Part shown: positions 13,931-21,903 of the stretch, one piece after another | How the letters are laid out: each line of letters begins with the position of its first letter | Numbering within the stretch: position 1 is the first letter of the stretch | From: Ancylobacter sp. IITR112 | GTDB taxonomy: Bacteria > Pseudomonadota > Alphaproteobacteria > Rhizobiales > Xanthobacteraceae | Assembly (NCBI RefSeq): GCF_041415945.1 | Contig: NZ_JBGCUS010000001.1 | Span: forward strand, 1,860,001 to 1,924,000 | Direction: 5' to 3' | Length of the DNA stretch: 64,000 bases | The notes under the pieces: model-generated | Database searches by the model: none | Told to the model about the DNA's origin: nothing | What the model saw: the letters and a program-made list of their open reading frames with translations, nothing else | Program-made: the position numbers and the translations under genes

Positions 13931-16554
13931 TGAACGCCCCGGCCTCCTATCGTCAGTTCCTCGAAGCCAAGATGAAGGTCGCACCTTCGACCGGCGTCTC
14001 TGTCCCGCTGGAAGAGATCAATCCTGACCTCAAGCCGTTCACGCGCGCCGTCGTCCAATGGGCAGCCGCCGGCGGATGCCGGGGCATCTTCGCCAGCTTC
14101 GGGCTGCACAAGACGTCGACGCAGATCGAGCTCTGCCGACTGCTGAAGGGCCGCGCCGGCGGCGAGGCGCTGATCGTGCTGCCGCTGGGCGTCCGGCAGG
14201 AGTTCTTCCGCGACGCGCGGCTCCGCTTCTTGGGCGACTTCGCGGTGTCGCTCCGCTTCATCCAGTCGGAAGCCGAGCTGGCAGCGGCCCGCGCCGATGG
14301 TGGCGACCACATATTCCTGACGAACTACGAGACGATCCGCGAAGGGAAGCTTGACCCGGGCCAGTTTACCATTGCCTGCCTCGACGAGGCGTCGATCCTG
14401 CGCAGCTTCGGCTCCAAGACCTTCCAGACGTTCCTGCCGCTGTTCGACAAGGTCCGCTTCCGCTTCGTCGCGACAGCCACACCTTCGCCGAACCGGTTCA
14501 AAGAGCTCATCCACTACGCCGGGTTCCTCGGCATCATGGATACCGGCCAGGCGCTCACCCGCTTCTTCCAGCGCAATTCCGAGAAGGCCGGCGACCTCAC
14601 GCTTTACCCCCATAAGGAACACGAGTTCTGGATGTGGGTGTCGACCTGGGCGGTTTTCCTGCAAAAGCCTTCTGACCTCGGCTTCTCGGACGAGGGCTAC
14701 GACCTCCCGCCGCTCACTGTCCGCTGGCATGAGGTCCCCGTCGACCTGATCGGCTCAAATGCCGACCGCGACGGTCAGATGGCCCTAATCCGGCCGGAGG
14801 CCAAGGGGCTATCGGAGGAGGCGCGCGAGCGCCGCGCCGCCCTGCCGGCCTGCATTGCCCGGATGCGCGACATCATCGCAGCCGATCCGGAGAGTCACCG
14901 CATCCTATGGCACGACCTTGAGGACGAGCGCCGCGCCATCGAGGCGGCGGTGCCCGGCGTGCGCTCGGTGTTCGGAACCCAGGATCTTGCAGAGCGCGAG
15001 GACCGCATCATCGCCTTTTCCGACGGCGGCTTCCCGTTCCTTGCCGCCAAGCCGGTGATGCTCGGATCCGGCTGCAACCTTCAGCGCCACTGCCACAAGG
15101 CGGTGTTCCTCGGGGTCGGGCACAAGTTCAACGACTTCATCCAGGCCGTGCATCGCATCCAGCGTTTCGGTCAGGAGCACCCCGTTGAGATCGACATCAT
15201 CTATCCCGAGAGCATGCGGGCGGCGCGCCGTGACCTCGAGGCCAAATGGGCGCGCCATGAGGAAATGGCCGCGCGCATGAGCGAGATCATCCGCAAGCAC
15301 GGGCTCAGCCTGGCCGGTATGGCCGAGGTGCTCCAGCGCTCCATCGGCGTTCAGCGCATCGAGGCCAGCGGCGACGGCTGGCTGGTGGCGAACAACGATT
15401 GCGTCGAAGAGTGCAGGCGCATGGGGAACGACAGCGTCGACCTCATCGTCACTTCGATCCCCTTCTCCAATCACTACGAATACACGCCCACCTATGACGA
15501 CTTCGGCCACACCGACGATGACGAACATTTCTTCGGGCAGATGGACTTCCTGACGCCGGAGCTCCTCCGGATCCTGAAGCCCGGCCGGATGGCCTGCATC
15601 CACGTCAAGGACCGGATCCTGTTCGGCTCCGTCACAGGCGCCGGCACGCCGACGGTGAACCCCTTCCACGCCAAGACCCTGACGCACTTCATGCGGCACG
15701 GCTTCGCCTACATGGGCATGGTGTTTATCGACACCGACGTCGTGCGCGAGAATAACCAGACCTATCGGCTGGGCTGGACCGAGAACGCGAAAGACAGCAG
15801 CAAGATGGGGTTCGGCTCGCCCGAATTCGTCCTCGTGTTCCGCAAGCTGCCGACCGATCGATCCCGCGCCTATGCCGACGATCCGGTGACGAAGCAGAAG
15901 CCGCACGTCGAGATGCTCGACGGCCGCATCGTTGAATTCGACGACAAGGGCCGGCCGGTCCCCGGCACCGGCTATTCCCGGGCCCGCTGGCAGACCGACG
16001 CGCATGCGCGCTGGCGTTCCAGCGGCAACCGCCTGCTGACGGCCGACGAGATCGCCCAGCTCGATCCTTCCACCATCGGCAAGGTCTTCAAGCAGTTCAG
16101 CTTGGAGACCGTCTACGACTACGAGACCCATGTGAGGATCGGCGAGGAGCTGGACTACCGCGGCGTCCTGCCGGCGGTGTTCATGTCGCTCTGGCCGGCC
16201 AGCACCCGGCCGGACGTCTGGCACGACGTCGATCGGATGCGCACCCTGAACACGGCGCAGGCCTCGGCCGGCCGGGAGCTCCACGTCTGCCCCCTGCAGT
16301 TCGATATCGTCGATCGCTGCATCACTCGCTACACCAACCCCGGCGAGCTCGTTTTCGACCCCTTCGGCGGGCTGTTCACGGTGCCCAACCGGGCCCTTCA
16401 TCTGGGACGCCGGGGCCGGGCAGCCGAGCTTCATCACGGCTATTTCCTCGACGGTGTGAAGTACCTCGAGGCGTTGGAGCGCAAGAGGGCAACCCCGTCT
16501 CTGTTCGATTTCCTCGCCGCGGATTCCACCGCCAATGCGGAGGCTGCGGAATGA
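13930..16554 (+). CDS. Fusion of SNF2/DEAD-type helicase and DNA amino-methyltransferase
   Basis: The 874-residue protein joins two enzymes. The helicase half has FGLHKTST (57-64) at the Walker A position, CLDEAS (150-155) at motif II, TATPSP (182-187) at motif III and HRIQRFGQ (408-415) at motif VI. The methyltransferase half has VTSIPF (507-512) at the catalytic motif IV position and FDPFGG (809-814) at the SAM-binding motif I. This order (IV before I) fits a beta-class N4/N6 enzyme. Walker A and the DPPY-type motif are both degenerate, as seen in phage relatives. It probably modifies phage DNA against restriction, in a role like P1 DarB, which also joins these activities. No cognate nuclease is visible. 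Confidence 0.82.
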   Translation: MNAPASYRQFLEAKMKVAPSTGVSVPLEEINPDLKPFTRAVVQWAAAGGCRGIFASFGLHKTSTQIELCRLLKGRAGGEALIVLPLGVRQEFFRDARLRFLGDFAVSLRFIQSEAELAAARADGGDHIFLTNYETIREGKLDPGQFTIACLDEASILRSFGSKTFQTFLPLFDKVRFRFVATATPSPNRFKELIHYAGFLGIMDTGQALTRFFQRNSEKAGDLTLYPHKEHEFWMWVSTWAVFLQKPSDLGFSDEGYDLPPLTVRWHEVPVDLIGSNADRDGQMALIRPEAKGLSEEARERRAALPACIARMRDIIAADPESHRILWHDLEDERRAIEAAVPGVRSVFGTQDLAEREDRIIAFSDGGFPFLAAKPVMLGSGCNLQRHCHKAVFLGVGHKFNDFIQAVHRIQRFGQEHPVEIDIIYPESMRAARRDLEAKWARHEEMAARMSEIIRKHGLSLAGMAEVLQRSIGVQRIEASGDGWLVANNDCVEECRRMGNDSVDLIVTSIPFSNHYEYTPTYDDFGHTDDDEHFFGQMDFLTPELLRILKPGRMACIHVKDRILFGSVTGAGTPTVNPFHAKTLTHFMRHGFAYMGMVFIDTDVVRENNQTYRLGWTENAKDSSKMGFGSPEFVLVFRKLPTDRSRAYADDPVTKQKPHVEMLDGRIVEFDDKGRPVPGTGYSRARWQTDAHARWRSSGNRLLTADEIAQLDPSTIGKVFKQFSLETVYDYETHVRIGEELDYRGVLPAVFMSLWPASTRPDVWHDVDRMRTLNTAQASAGRELHVCPLQFDIVDRCITRYTNPGELVFDPFGGLFTVPNRALHLGRRGRAAELHHGYFLDGVKYLEALERKRATPSLFDFLAADSTANAEAAE

Positions 16555-18314
16555 CCCGCAAGATGCTCGTCGCCGATCTCCTGTGCGGCGCCGGCGGCTC
16601 GTCCACCGGTGCGCAACGAGCGCTCTCAGCGCTTGGGCTTGAGATGGAACTCGTCTGCGTCAATCACTGGCCCGTCGCCATCGACACCCACACCCGCAAC
16701 CATCCCGAGGCCCGGCACTATGTGCAGGACATCGCCACCGTGCGGCCGCACCTGCTGGTGCCCGATGGCTATCTCGACCTCCTGATGGCCTCGCCGATCT
16801 GCACACACCATTCGGTGGCGCGCGGCGGCAAGCCGACTTCAGACCAGCAGCGCAGCGACCCGTGGCACATCATCACCTGGCTCACCGAGCTTCGGGTCAA
16901 GCGCCTCATCATCGAGAATGTGTGGGAGTTCACCGGCTGGGGGCCGGTCGATCCCAAGACGGGTAAGCCCATTGCGGCGCGCAAGGGCGAGTATTTCCAT
17001 GCGTGGATCGAGACGTTGAAGCGGCTGGGCTTCGAGCCGGAATGGCGCAAGCTGAATGCGGCCGACTACGGCGACGCCACCACCCGCCAGCGGTTCATCC
17101 TGATGGCGCGTTCGGATGGACGCCGGGTGCATTGGCCGATGCCGACGCATGCCAAGCGCGGCGCTTCCGATGGAAGCCTGTTCGCGCCGTCGAAGACCTG
17201 GCGGCCAGCGCGCGAGATCATCGACTGGAAGATCAAGGGCCGGTCGATCTTCAACCGCAAGAAGGATCTCGCGCCGAAGACGCTGGCTCGGATCTATGCC
17301 GGCGCGGTGAAGTTCGGCTGGCCGGAGCCGTTCCTCGTCATCCTGCGCAATCACATGGCGGGGCAGAGCGTCGACGGCCCCCTGCCCACCATCGCCGCTA
17401 ACGGCACCCACATTGGGCTGGCGCAGCCGGTGGTCGTATCGCTCGCACATGGTGCCGATGCAGGCGACCAAGACCCGCATAGCCGTCGCGTAAAAAGCAC
17501 GGACGAGCCTATCGGCACGATCCACGCCGGCGGCAAGAACTTCGGCGTCGCCGAGCCGGTCATCATGAACGGCCGCAAGGGCAACCAGGCGAAGGGCGTC
17601 TCAACCGAACCGATTCCGACGCTTGACACCAAGGGTGGCGTCTGGCTGGCCGAGCCGCTGGTGCTTTCGCAGCAAAATAGCGGCGCGGCACGAACCGCCA
17701 ACGATCCCCTGCCGACCATCACGACAGGCGGCGCGGCGACCGAGGTGCGTCCGGGCTGCGCCCGGCCGATGCTGGTGGAGCCGTTCGTGCTCTCGCAGGC
17801 CTCGGGCGGCGCGCCGCGCTCGGTCAATGAGCCGATCCCCACCATGACGACCGGAGGCGCCGGCGGCGCGCACGCGCTGATCATGTCCTACTACGGGGCA
17901 AGTCAGAATGGAGCGGGCTGCACTTGCGAAGATGACCCCCTACCAACCGTGACCGTGAAGGATCGGTTCGGCATGGTCGTGCCCGTCACGCAGTCGGGTG
18001 GTGGCGCGACGGCCCGAGATGTTGACCAGCCGATCCCGACACTCACGACGGTCTGCGCCACCGGCCGCGTGAACCTCGTCTCCGGAGAGGTCGACGGGCA
18101 GCGCTACGACATCCTGTTCCGGATGCTGGAGCCTCACGAGCTCGCGGCCGCCATGGGGTTCAACACCGAGGAGCAGGCCTACGAATTCGCCGGCACCAAG
18201 ACCGAGCAGATCAAGCAGATCGGCAACGCGGTCTCAGTCGCGAAGATGAAGGCGTGCGTCGGTGCGCTGATGGCGGACGAGGCTGTCCCGATGTTCCAGG
18301 AGGCGGCCGAATGA
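16551..18314 (+). CDS. C5 cytosine DNA methyltransferase with seven tandem repeats
   Basis: The 587-residue enzyme has motif I LLCGAGGSSTG (10-20), the catalytic loop ASPICTHHS with Cys84, ENV at 122-124 (motif VI), TTRQRFILMAR (177-187, motif VIII) and QIGNAVSV (556-563, motif X). The usual Pro-Cys-Gln is replaced by Ile-Cys-Thr, a variant known in phage enzymes. Between motif VIII and X lie seven repeats (259-509), each centred on Pro-[LI]-x-Thr (PLPT or PIPT), 33-43 residues long. This is where the target recognition domain normally sits. The ATG overlaps the helicase-methylase stop. It likely protects phage DNA or regulates genes; no partner restriction enzyme is visible. Confidence 0.88.
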   Translation: MTRKMLVADLLCGAGGSSTGAQRALSALGLEMELVCVNHWPVAIDTHTRNHPEARHYVQDIATVRPHLLVPDGYLDLLMASPICTHHSVARGGKPTSDQQRSDPWHIITWLTELRVKRLIIENVWEFTGWGPVDPKTGKPIAARKGEYFHAWIETLKRLGFEPEWRKLNAADYGDATTRQRFILMARSDGRRVHWPMPTHAKRGASDGSLFAPSKTWRPAREIIDWKIKGRSIFNRKKDLAPKTLARIYAGAVKFGWPEPFLVILRNHMAGQSVDGPLPTIAANGTHIGLAQPVVVSLAHGADAGDQDPHSRRVKSTDEPIGTIHAGGKNFGVAEPVIMNGRKGNQAKGVSTEPIPTLDTKGGVWLAEPLVLSQQNSGAARTANDPLPTITTGGAATEVRPGCARPMLVEPFVLSQASGGAPRSVNEPIPTMTTGGAGGAHALIMSYYGASQNGAGCTCEDDPLPTVTVKDRFGMVVPVTQSGGGATARDVDQPIPTLTTVCATGRVNLVSGEVDGQRYDILFRMLEPHELAAAMGFNTEEQAYEFAGTKTEQIKQIGNAVSVAKMKACVGALMADEAVPMFQEAAE

Positions 18315-18481
18315 CTGACCTCTCCACCCTCAAGGCCGCCGAGCGCGATTGCAGTCGCCGGGCCGCCGCCCTCCAGAGGGAGGTCGCACGCCTCCGCAAG
18401 GTCATCCGCAAGACGGTCAAGCAGGAGCGCGCAGCAGGCCGCCGGGCCGCTGCCGAGGCGCGGGAGAGCGGGAATGGTTGA
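18311..18481 (+). CDS. Small coiled-coil protein
   Basis: The 56-residue product (MTDLSTLKAAERDCSRRAAA, then LQREVARLRKVIRKTV) is a highly basic helix with leucine heptads. The ATG overlaps the methyltransferase stop and the end overlaps the next gene by 8 bases. Possibly a DNA-associated accessory protein; no family recognised. Confidence 0.5.
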   Translation: MTDLSTLKAAERDCSRRAAALQREVARLRKVIRKTVKQERAAGRRAAAEARESGNG

Positions 18482-18758
18482 GCAACCCCGAAGCTCGATG
18501 CCGGAAGTTCGTAACCCGGTCCTGGCCCTGCCGTCTACCAAACGCATAGCGGACCTTTCACCGGAAACACGCGCTCTGCTGGCTGATATCCTAGGCGAGA
18601 TAGCCACCGACGCGCGTTCACGTGCGCAGAAAAGCTGGCGCCAAAACAAAGGACCGATGGCCGCGTACTGGAAGGCAGTCGGAGCCTACGCGTCTCACCT
18701 AAAACGTGCCGTGTCTCCGAAGCGCACCCACCCCGCCGCGCAGGAGGGGAGCCGGTGA
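18474..18758 (+). CDS. Hypothetical protein
   Basis: The 94-residue product has a helical core (LSPETRALLADILGEIATDA) and basic aromatic segment (KSWRQNKGPMAAYWKAVGAY). It overlaps the coiled-coil gene and the following GTG. No family recognised. Confidence 0.5.
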   Translation: MVEQPRSSMPEVRNPVLALPSTKRIADLSPETRALLADILGEIATDARSRAQKSWRQNKGPMAAYWKAVGAYASHLKRAVSPKRTHPAAQEGSR

Positions 18759-18913
18759 GCCAGACCCCCGAGAGCATCCGCGCCGGGCTGGTGTGCGCCG
18801 CCATTGGCGCCCTGCTGATCGCCGGCTCGATGACCCTGAACCCCGATATCTGGAGCGCCCGGCCCGCTGCCGCGCTCAATACCCATACCTATGGAGCGTG
18901 CAATGCCCGATGA
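18755..18913 (+). CDS. Small membrane protein with GTG start
   Basis: A GTG overlapping the previous stop opens a 52-codon frame with one hydrophobic helix (IRAGLVCAAIGALLIAGSM) and a polar tail. AGGAGGGGAG lies just upstream, a strong ribosome site. Its stop overlaps the start of the next gene. Topology suggests a short N-terminal cytoplasmic part and a tail outside. Function unknown. Confidence 0.5.
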   Translation: MSQTPESIRAGLVCAAIGALLIAGSMTLNPDIWSARPAAALNTHTYGACNAR

Positions 18914-20033
18914 ACTGGACCCGGTGAAGGTGCTGGAAAGCGCAGAAAAGGCGCTGCGGCCGTTCGCCAACCGCATCTTCAACGACAATGGCGACATGAC
19001 GCTCTCGGGCACACACGCCCTGACGCTCGATGACTACGCCGCCTCCTATTACGCGCACCGGAAGGTCGAAGCCGCGCTCCTCGGCGCCCGCGCCATGCAG
19101 GCGGCCATGGCCAGGCGGGAGGTGGTGCAGAGCCTGGTCGAAAGCCTTGTGTATGGCGCCGACATGATCAGCGAGTACCTAGAAAAGTACCACGATTATG
19201 AGGGCGACACGCCGGCCAAGTCGGCGCTACGCGGTATCATGCACCACCTTCAAGGTGCCTCCCTCGAACCCGCCGGGGCGCAGGAGGGGGCGGAAGTCCC
19301 GGGACCTCTCTACAAGCGCGTTGAGGCGATCCTTGATGAGCATAGCGCATGGATCGCGCGGCCGAATGACGAGGTGACGAAGCGCGTCGCTCTCGCCGCC
19401 ATGTTCGCCGCGCACGCAGTGCTGATCGAGGAGGAAGCGCCCGAAGACCGTTATCTGCGCGATGGCGCCACCCACGCGCCGGTCATCAGCGACGAAACGA
19501 TCAACACGGTGCGCGCCCACGCGATCCACCATGCGGCGCAGGGTGGCATGCCCCAGGCAGAAGCCGAGGATCATTTCGGCACCCCCACCCCCGCAGGGGC
19601 GGGCGATCTGGTGGAGCGGGCGAAAGCCACTGCTACGTCTGCGGCAGAGGCCGGCGACTTTGAGCAGGTCACGCGGACCATTGTGCTGCTTCGCGATCTC
19701 GCCTCCCGTATCGAGGCCCTGGAGGCCGAGGTGGACGGCTGGCGCAAAGCGACTTGGGAGGCGCGCGAAGGGATCGTGCAGCGAGACGAAAGGCTCCCAT
19801 TGTTAATGAATGGGTGGACCGCCCGCGCCACGACCGCCGAAGCCGAGCGCGTCGCGCTCAAGGCCGAGGTGGAGCGGCTGCGCGTGATCGTGGGGAGGTT
19901 CTGTCAGGCGAACGACGAGGGAAAACTCTGCGACGATATCGACAATGACGGCTCGCACTACCCGTCGCAGTTCCTCGACGACACGCTGAACATGGCAGCC
20001 GCCGCGCTCGCGCCGGCCAAGGCGGGAGGGTGA
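18903..20033 (+). CDS. Hypothetical phage protein, 376 residues
   Basis: The ATG at 18903 follows GGAG at 7 bases; an alternative lies at 18891. The sequence is helical with an acidic middle (LIEEEAPEDRYLRDGATHAP) and a heptad-rich segment around 230-300 (LASRIEALEAEVDGW, AERVALKAEVERLRVIV). It resembles the large variable ead/Ea22-type proteins of phage accessory operons, but the match is loose. Function unknown. Confidence 0.55.
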   Translation: MPDELDPVKVLESAEKALRPFANRIFNDNGDMTLSGTHALTLDDYAASYYAHRKVEAALLGARAMQAAMARREVVQSLVESLVYGADMISEYLEKYHDYEGDTPAKSALRGIMHHLQGASLEPAGAQEGAEVPGPLYKRVEAILDEHSAWIARPNDEVTKRVALAAMFAAHAVLIEEEAPEDRYLRDGATHAPVISDETINTVRAHAIHHAAQGGMPQAEAEDHFGTPTPAGAGDLVERAKATATSAAEAGDFEQVTRTIVLLRDLASRIEALEAEVDGWRKATWEAREGIVQRDERLPLLMNGWTARATTAEAERVALKAEVERLRVIVGRFCQANDEGKLCDDIDNDGSHYPSQFLDDTLNMAAAALAPAKAGG

Positions 20034-20034
20034 G

Positions 20035-20280
20035 ATGGCGACAGAGCACGACAACCTCATCACGCGCCTTGAGCGGCGCATCTTCAACGGCGAGCCGTTC
20101 ACCTTCTCCGGCCTGCACGGCAACCACGATGCCGCCTACCGGCCAGCTGACCGCCTTATCCAGAAGTACCGCAAGAAGGGCTTCATCGCGTTTGAGCGCG
20201 AGGGTCGAGAAGCGGTTTGGTCGCTGACGGAGGCTGGCTTCGCAGAGCAGAAGCGCAGGGAGGACACGCCCCATGACTGA
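20035..20280 (+). CDS. Small winged-helix-like protein
   Basis: The 81-residue product has a compact alpha/beta pattern ending in KKGFIAFEREGREAVWSLTE, a typical winged-helix beta hairpin. GGGAGGG precedes the ATG. It starts 1 base after the preceding stop and overlaps the next gene. A DNA-binding role is likely but unproved. Confidence 0.55.
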   Translation: MATEHDNLITRLERRIFNGEPFTFSGLHGNHDAAYRPADRLIQKYRKKGFIAFEREGREAVWSLTEAGFAEQKRREDTPHD

Positions 20281-20917
20281 CACACCGACCGAGGTGAAGC
20301 CGGAGATGATCGCGGCGGCATGGGGTGCTTGGCACGCACGCCATGGCGGCAAACTCGGCCCCGGCCCTGCATTCGTCGATGCGATCAAGGCCGCTCTCGC
20401 CGCCTCCCCGCCCGCTCCGGCGGCTGAGCCGGTGGTGCAGTATCGGGCCCGCTTCCGCCCTGTTGGGGGCGATTGGGGCGAGTGGGAAGGCTGGTTCGAC
20501 GGTGTCTTCCCCCCGGAAGACCATCCCCAATTTGAGACACAGACGCGGACCCTCTACACCCACCCCATCGACGCGGCAGCGATCCGCGCCGAGGCGAGGA
20601 GGGATGCCATGGACGATGCTGAAAGGATCATACGGCGCCATGTCCGCAACACAATTGATCTGCGCGGGGCGATAGAGGACATCCGCGCGCTTTCTGGCGC
20701 CCTCGCCGACAAGGGGGAGGCGGAGGGGTGGAGAAGCCTAGACGACTGCCCGAGCGACGGGTCGCCGATATGGCTCGCCAGCTTCGAGGAAGGTCAATGG
20801 TGGGTGACGGAGCGAGAAGCCGACGGCGAATGGTGGCGCTCGATGAGCACCCGCCGCATGTGGATGCCCCGCCAGCCCGCCCCCGCACCTCCCGCAGGAG
20901 GGCGCGATGGGGAGTGA
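20273..20917 (+). CDS. Hypothetical protein with DUF551-like C-terminus
   Basis: The 214-residue product has an N-terminal helix pair, a Pro-rich linker and a C-terminal domain WRSLDDCPSDGSPIWLASFE, then GQWWVTE and RRMWMPRQP. This fits the DUF551 pattern common in phage accessory genes. The overlap with both neighbours supports the start. Function of DUF551 is unknown. Confidence 0.55.
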   Translation: MTDTPTEVKPEMIAAAWGAWHARHGGKLGPGPAFVDAIKAALAASPPAPAAEPVVQYRARFRPVGGDWGEWEGWFDGVFPPEDHPQFETQTRTLYTHPIDAAAIRAEARRDAMDDAERIIRRHVRNTIDLRGAIEDIRALSGALADKGEAEGWRSLDDCPSDGSPIWLASFEEGQWWVTEREADGEWWRSMSTRRMWMPRQPAPAPPAGGRDGE

Positions 20918-21131
20918 GGTGGCTCTGTATCAGTTCCGGGTGGACGGTCGCGCCGGCCCCAGCCCCGTCCGCGCAAGATGGCGCGACGCAGCGGATGACG
21001 CTGTGCGCGCCGGATATGCCGTGTGGGTGCTGAACAAGACCGCTATCAAGCTCGATGAGAGTTCCGGTGGAGAAATTGCCCGCGTGCCCCCCGCCACCCG
21101 CGCGGCGCTGGAGGAGAAGGGCGACACATGA
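20907..21131 (+). CDS. Small hypothetical protein
   Basis: The 74-residue product starts MGSEVALYQFRVDGRAGPSP and has a helix-strand pattern (WRDAADDAVRAGYAVWVLN). It overlaps the preceding gene by 11 bases and the thermonuclease gene by 4. No family recognised. Confidence 0.5.
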   Translation: MGSEVALYQFRVDGRAGPSPVRARWRDAADDAVRAGYAVWVLNKTAIKLDESSGGEIARVPPATRAALEEKGDT

Positions 21132-21613
21132 GCACCCTCAAGACGCTCGCGCTCGCTTTCGCTCTGACACTGCCGGCCCCTGCCCTCGCCGGGATCTATG
21201 TCACCGACGGCGACACCATCGTGCTGACCGCTCCGGGCAAGCCGCGCGAGGTGGTGCGGATCGTCGGCATGGACGCCCCGGAGACGCGCCAGGCCCGGTG
21301 CGACTCCGAACTGCGGCGCGGGCTGGAGGCGAAGGCGGCTCTGATCAGGCTCCTCTCGGCGGCATGTGGCGAGCTCGCCCGGGCCGATGCGCGGCGCTGC
21401 CTGACCGTCGCCCGCCTGCCCCGCCCTGACCGCTACGGCCGGACGCTGGCGACCATCACGGCCGGCGGGCGCGATGTCACCGCCGCCATGATCAGCGCCG
21501 GCATGGCGCGGCCCTACGATTGCCCCAACGGCCGGTGCCCGCGCCGGGCTGGCGGGTGTGGGGCAAACATAGGAGACCGAGGAACCGCTGGGGGGACGAA
21601 CGATGGGCATTGA
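21128..21613 (+). CDS. Secreted thermonuclease (SNase-like)
   Basis: Residues 1-21 form a signal peptide (LALAFALTLPAPALA, cleavage after ALA). The staphylococcal nuclease motifs follow: YVTDGDTIVL (metal-binding Asp), RIVGMDAPET (catalytic Arg and Asp) and DRYGRTLATI. The product should be a calcium-dependent exported nuclease. The last 30 residues are Gly/Arg-rich with Cys residues and overlap the next gene. A secreted nuclease next to xis and int may serve the lysogen or degrade competing DNA; that is speculative. Confidence 0.8.
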   Translation: MSTLKTLALAFALTLPAPALAGIYVTDGDTIVLTAPGKPREVVRIVGMDAPETRQARCDSELRRGLEAKAALIRLLSAACGELARADARRCLTVARLPRPDRYGRTLATITAGGRDVTAAMISAGMARPYDCPNGRCPRRAGGCGANIGDRGTAGGTNDGH

Positions 21614-21893
21614 CAGCCAGCAATCGCCCCGGTCGCCGGGAGTCCGCTTTCCCGTCGAGCCGCGCGACGTGCCGCCGTCCAAGGCCGCGCGTAGGCTCCA
21701 CCTTACGTCCGCCGAGTTTGAGGCTGCACGGCCGGCGTTGCATGCGCGCGGCTTTCCCCAGCCTGACCCGACGACGGGCATGTACGACCTCAAGGCCATC
21801 GATGGATGGATGGATCGGCGTTCAGCCTTGACCGGGCCGCAGGCCGCGCGCGATTCTCGCCAGGTGTTCAGCGAGCGCCTTGCCAACTTGTGA
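21603..21893 (+). CDS. Excisionase-like DNA-binding protein
   Basis: The 96-residue product has a winged-HTH-like core, PPSKAARRLHLTSAEFEAAR, then RGFPQPDPTTGMYDLKAIDG and WMDRR. This pattern is common in small proteins placed directly before integrases in alphaproteobacterial prophages. It is probably the recombination directionality factor. It ends 10 bases before the integrase start. Confidence 0.7.
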   Translation: MGIDSQQSPRSPGVRFPVEPRDVPPSKAARRLHLTSAEFEAARPALHARGFPQPDPTTGMYDLKAIDGWMDRRSALTGPQAARDSRQVFSERLANL

Positions 21894-21903
21894 GGGGGCA
21901 CCC

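Noticed and set aside
20157..20165. TTATCCAGA as a DnaA box
   Set aside because: A single site with one mismatch inside a coding region is not evidence of an origin.
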